Below the pieces are notes generated by a model that saw only the letters and a program-made list of their open reading frames with translations, was not told the origin of the DNA and did not search any database. DNA of 12,151 nucleotides from Minisyncoccota bacterium. GTDB lineage: Bacteria; Patescibacteriota; Minisyncoccia; Phycocordibacterales; SBAW01. Within the stretch, counting starts at the first letter, position 1, and the number at the start of each line of letters is the position of its first letter. This document shows, piece after piece, positions 10,380 through 12,151 of this stretch. The translations under genes and the position numbers were made by a program. Where the stretch lies: positions 1 to 12,151 of the forward strand of contig JAGVKC010000032.1 of the NCBI GenBank assembly GCA_020050775.1, in the 5' to 3' direction.

Positions 10380-10763
10380 ATGGTAAACGACCCTATCTCA
10401 GACCTGCTTGTGCGCCTCCAGAATGCTTCCCGCGTGGGGAAGGAGTCCGTATCTATGCCGCTCTCTCGCATGCGCTTGGCTGTCGCTCAAATCCTCTCCC
10501 GCGAAGGCTATGTTGGCCAGGTAGAAGAGGGTAAGAAAATGAACCTCACGATTCCTCTTAACTACAAAGACGGTCGCCCGACCATAAACGGTGTAAAGCG
10601 CATTTCTAAGCCTTCGCGCCGCATGTACCTCGGTGTTCGCGATCTTCGCCCAGTAAAGCGCGGCCATGGTCTCCTTATTCTTTCCACTCCACAGGGTCTT
10701 ATGACCGGTAAAGAGGCGCGCGAGAAGCGCGTAGGCGGCGAAGCCCTGTTCGAAATTTGGTAA
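10380..10763 (+). CDS. rpsH: 30S ribosomal protein S8
   Basis: S8 binds the central domain of 16S rRNA and in E. coli also represses the spc operon. The ATG at 10380 is chosen because the conserved start MVNDPISDLLVRLQNAS begins there; the upstream open frame only shadows rpsN. The C-terminal signature is intact: GHGLLILSTPQGLMTGKEAREKRVGGEALFEIW. Between them are the usual SRMRLAVAQILSREGYV and RRMYLGVRDLRPV stretches. It has 127 residues, normal length. The start has a TATATG context without Shine-Dalgarno, and rplF follows after 4 nt. Confidence 0.97.
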   Translation: MVNDPISDLLVRLQNASRVGKESVSMPLSRMRLAVAQILSREGYVGQVEEGKKMNLTIPLNYKDGRPTINGVKRISKPSRRMYLGVRDLRPVKRGHGLLILSTPQGLMTGKEAREKRVGGEALFEIW

Positions 10764-10767
10764 ATAT

Positions 10768-11301
10768 ATGTCACGTCTTGCTAAACAACCTATTGCACTC
10801 CCTGCATCCACCGAAGTCACTGTCGCAGGCGGCGTGATTTCTGTTAAGGGTCCTAAAGGAACTCTTACCCGCCGCACGCACCGCCTCATCTCGGTTGAGG
10901 TCGGTAAAGAGGGCGTACAAGTAACTCACAAAGGTGAAACAATCGAAGCGCGCGCGGCGCTCGGCACGTATGCTTCGCATGTGCGCAACATGCTAGAGGG
11001 TGTTACGAAAGGTTTTGAAAAGAAGCTTTTCATCGAAGGAGTTGGTTTTAAGTGGGACGTTGCAGGTAAAACACTCAAGCTCTCTCTTGGCTTTTCCCAT
11101 CCGGTTGTTATGGACATCCCAGAAGGCGTCACCGTAAAGGCAGACAAAGGCGCTCTCATCATCAGCGGTTTCGACAAAGAAGCAGTCGGCCAGTTTGCTG
11201 CAAATGTTCGCGCACACAAAACACCAGAGCCATACAAAGGCAAAGGCATCCGCTACGATGGTGAAATTGTTCGCCGCAAGCAGGGCAAAAAGGCAGCGTA
11301 A
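10768..11301 (+). CDS. rplF: 50S ribosomal protein L6
   Basis: L6 sits near the GTPase-associated region of the 50S subunit. The 177-residue protein starts MSRLAKQPIALPASTEVTV and has the two similar L6 domains. The second contains FIEGVGFKWDVAGKTLKLSLGFSHPV, and the family signature follows near the end: HKTPEPYKGKGIRYDGEIVRRKQGKKA. Length is typical. It begins 4 nt after rpsH and ends 6 nt before rplR. Confidence 0.97.
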   Translation: MSRLAKQPIALPASTEVTVAGGVISVKGPKGTLTRRTHRLISVEVGKEGVQVTHKGETIEARAALGTYASHVRNMLEGVTKGFEKKLFIEGVGFKWDVAGKTLKLSLGFSHPVVMDIPEGVTVKADKGALIISGFDKEAVGQFAANVRAHKTPEPYKGKGIRYDGEIVRRKQGKKAA

Positions 11302-11307
11302 AACACC

Positions 11308-11661
11308 ATGGCTAAACTCTCTAACAAAAAGCAGACTGACCGCACACGCCGCCACGCGCGCATCCGTGCAAAAATCATGGGTACCTCTGCGCGCCCGCGC
11401 CTTGCGGTGTACAAGTCTAACCGCTACCTCCACGCGCAGATCATTGATGACGTTCTAGGCAAGACTCTTGCGCACGGTTCCACCAAGGAAATGTCGAAGG
11501 ACAAGAAAACTGATGCAGCAAAGAAGCTTGGTGTTGAACTTGCAAAGCGCGCAAAAGCAGCAGGTATTGAAACGGTGGTGTTCGACCGCGGAGGTTTCCG
11601 CTATACTGGCCGCGTCGCCGTACTTGCAGCAGCTGCACGCGAAGGGGGCCTGAAATTTTAA
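11308..11661 (+). CDS. rplR: 50S ribosomal protein L18
   Basis: L18 binds 5S rRNA together with L5. The 117-residue product reads KQTDRTRRHARIRAKIMGTSARPRLAVYKSNRYLHAQIIDD in its basic N-terminal half. It continues with AKKLGVELAKRAKAAGIETVVFDRGGFRYTGRVAVLAAAAREGGL, the standard C-terminal signature. Length matches the family. The ATG lies 6 nt after rplF in an ACACCATGG context without Shine-Dalgarno. Confidence 0.97.
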   Translation: MAKLSNKKQTDRTRRHARIRAKIMGTSARPRLAVYKSNRYLHAQIIDDVLGKTLAHGSTKEMSKDKKTDAAKKLGVELAKRAKAAGIETVVFDRGGFRYTGRVAVLAAAAREGGLKF

Positions 11662-11664
11662 TAT

Positions 11665-12151
11665 ATGGAAGATACTGAAAACAACGCAGTAGTAGGAGAT
11701 GTAACGGAGGCAGCGCCGGAAGTCACTGACGTGCCTGCAGCTCCTGTAGCAGATGCTGCTGCACCTCGCGGACGCACAGGTGAGCGCCGCGGGCGCTCTG
11801 GCCGCGACCGCCGCCCTTCGTCTCGCCCGGCTCGTCCTCGCAGCGAATTCGACCAGAAGATGATCAACATCCGCCGCGTAGCCCGTGTGGTTGCTGGAGG
11901 CCGCCGTTTCTCTTTCTCCGTTGCTATTATCATCGGGAACAAGAAAGGAAAAGTAGGTGTAGGCCTTGGCAAAGCAGGGGACACCACGCTTGCGATCGAC
12001 AAAGCAGTCCGCAATGCAAAGAAGAACATGATCACGCTTAACCTCACAAAGGATAATTCCATCCGCCATGATGTTACAGCTAAATACTGCGCATCTCGCG
12101 TAACGCTTATCCCAGTTCGCGGCCGCGGCCTTGTGGCTGGCTCTTCGGTTC
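11665..12151 (+). CDS. rpsE: 30S ribosomal protein S5, 5' part, with long N-terminal extension
   Basis: S5 lies at the mRNA entry channel and contributes to decoding accuracy. The gene runs off the window after about 162 residues. The core begins near residue 61 with EFDQKMINIRRVARVVAGGRRFSFSV, followed by NKKGKVGVGLGKAGD, AKKNMI and SRVTLIPVRGRGLVAG, the double-stranded RNA-binding-like first domain and the junction to the second. Ahead of it is an extension of about 50 residues absent from E. coli. It is first acidic and Ala/Val-rich (residues 2-33), then Arg-rich with RGR, RRGR and RDRR patches (35-59). It starts 3 nt after rplR in a TATATG context, without Shine-Dalgarno. Confidence 0.96.
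   Translation, partial: MEDTENNAVVGDVTEAAPEVTDVPAAPVADAAAPRGRTGERRGRSGRDRRPSSRPARPRSEFDQKMINIRRVARVVAGGRRFSFSVAIIIGNKKGKVGVGLGKAGDTTLAIDKAVRNAKKNMITLNLTKDNSIRHDVTAKYCASRVTLIPVRGRGLVAGSSV

Noticed and set aside
1..12151. CRISPR arrays, tRNA or rRNA genes, insertion sequences, attachment sites
   Set aside because: No regularly spaced repeats, cloverleaf-like sequences, transposase motifs or terminal inverted repeats were seen on either strand.

Overview
The window is a ribosomal-protein locus of str / S10 / spc type, read left to right. It runs tuf (3' end), rpsJ, rplC-rplD-rplW-rplB, rpsS-rplV-rpsC-rplP-rpmC-rpsQ-rplN-rplX-rplE, then an accessory block, then rpsN-rpsH-rplF-rplR-rpsE (5' part). 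Gene order and protein sequences are clearly bacterial. Several features suggest a Candidate Phyla Radiation / Patescibacteria member, perhaps a Parcubacteria-type lineage: Lys/Ala/Arg-rich extra tails on S10, L4, S19 and S5, a zinc-type S14, near-zero intergenic spacing, no Shine-Dalgarno sequence in front of any ribosomal gene, and TAA as the only stop in the housekeeping genes. This placement is an inference. Nothing in the window proves it.

The layout differs from the textbook single S10-spc operon because it is cut into separate transcription units by intrinsic terminators and new promoters. (1) 1-377: the end of tuf and a terminator shared with a convergent minus-strand gene for a one-helix membrane protein (376-792). 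(2) 838-1400: rpsJ alone, with an inverted-repeat-rich upstream region and its own terminator. (3) 1380-1740: two consecutive promoter-terminator units without a credible protein gene. The first (about 1414-1612) has ends that can pair with each other and looks like a structured small RNA. (4) 1741-4557: a good promoter, a leader of about 200 nt full of hairpins, L3-L4-L23-L2, and a strong terminator. (5) 4558-8429: a 460-nt gap with hairpins, then S19 through L5, packed with 1-8 nt between genes. (6) 8430-10020: an insertion between L5 and S14. It holds a three-gene overlapping cassette ending in a small caspase-like (clan CD) cysteine peptidase, a bidirectional terminator, and a convergent minus-strand gene of unknown function with a strong promoter and Shine-Dalgarno. 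(7) 10027-end: a new extended -10 promoter, a structured leader, and S14-S8-L6-L18-S5.

The housekeeping genes build the 30S and 50S subunits, and EF-Tu delivers aminoacyl-tRNA to them. The most novel candidate is the cassette at 8504-9547: two small proteins (61 and 78 residues) translationally coupled to a 210-residue protein with the His-Gly and Arg-Ser-Cys-Asp motifs of caspase/gingipain/CHAT-like peptidases. It could be a compact proteolytic conflict or cell-fate module lodged inside the ribosomal operon. The split operon, the possible small RNAs and the contrast in translation signals between ribosomal and accessory genes are the other points of interest.
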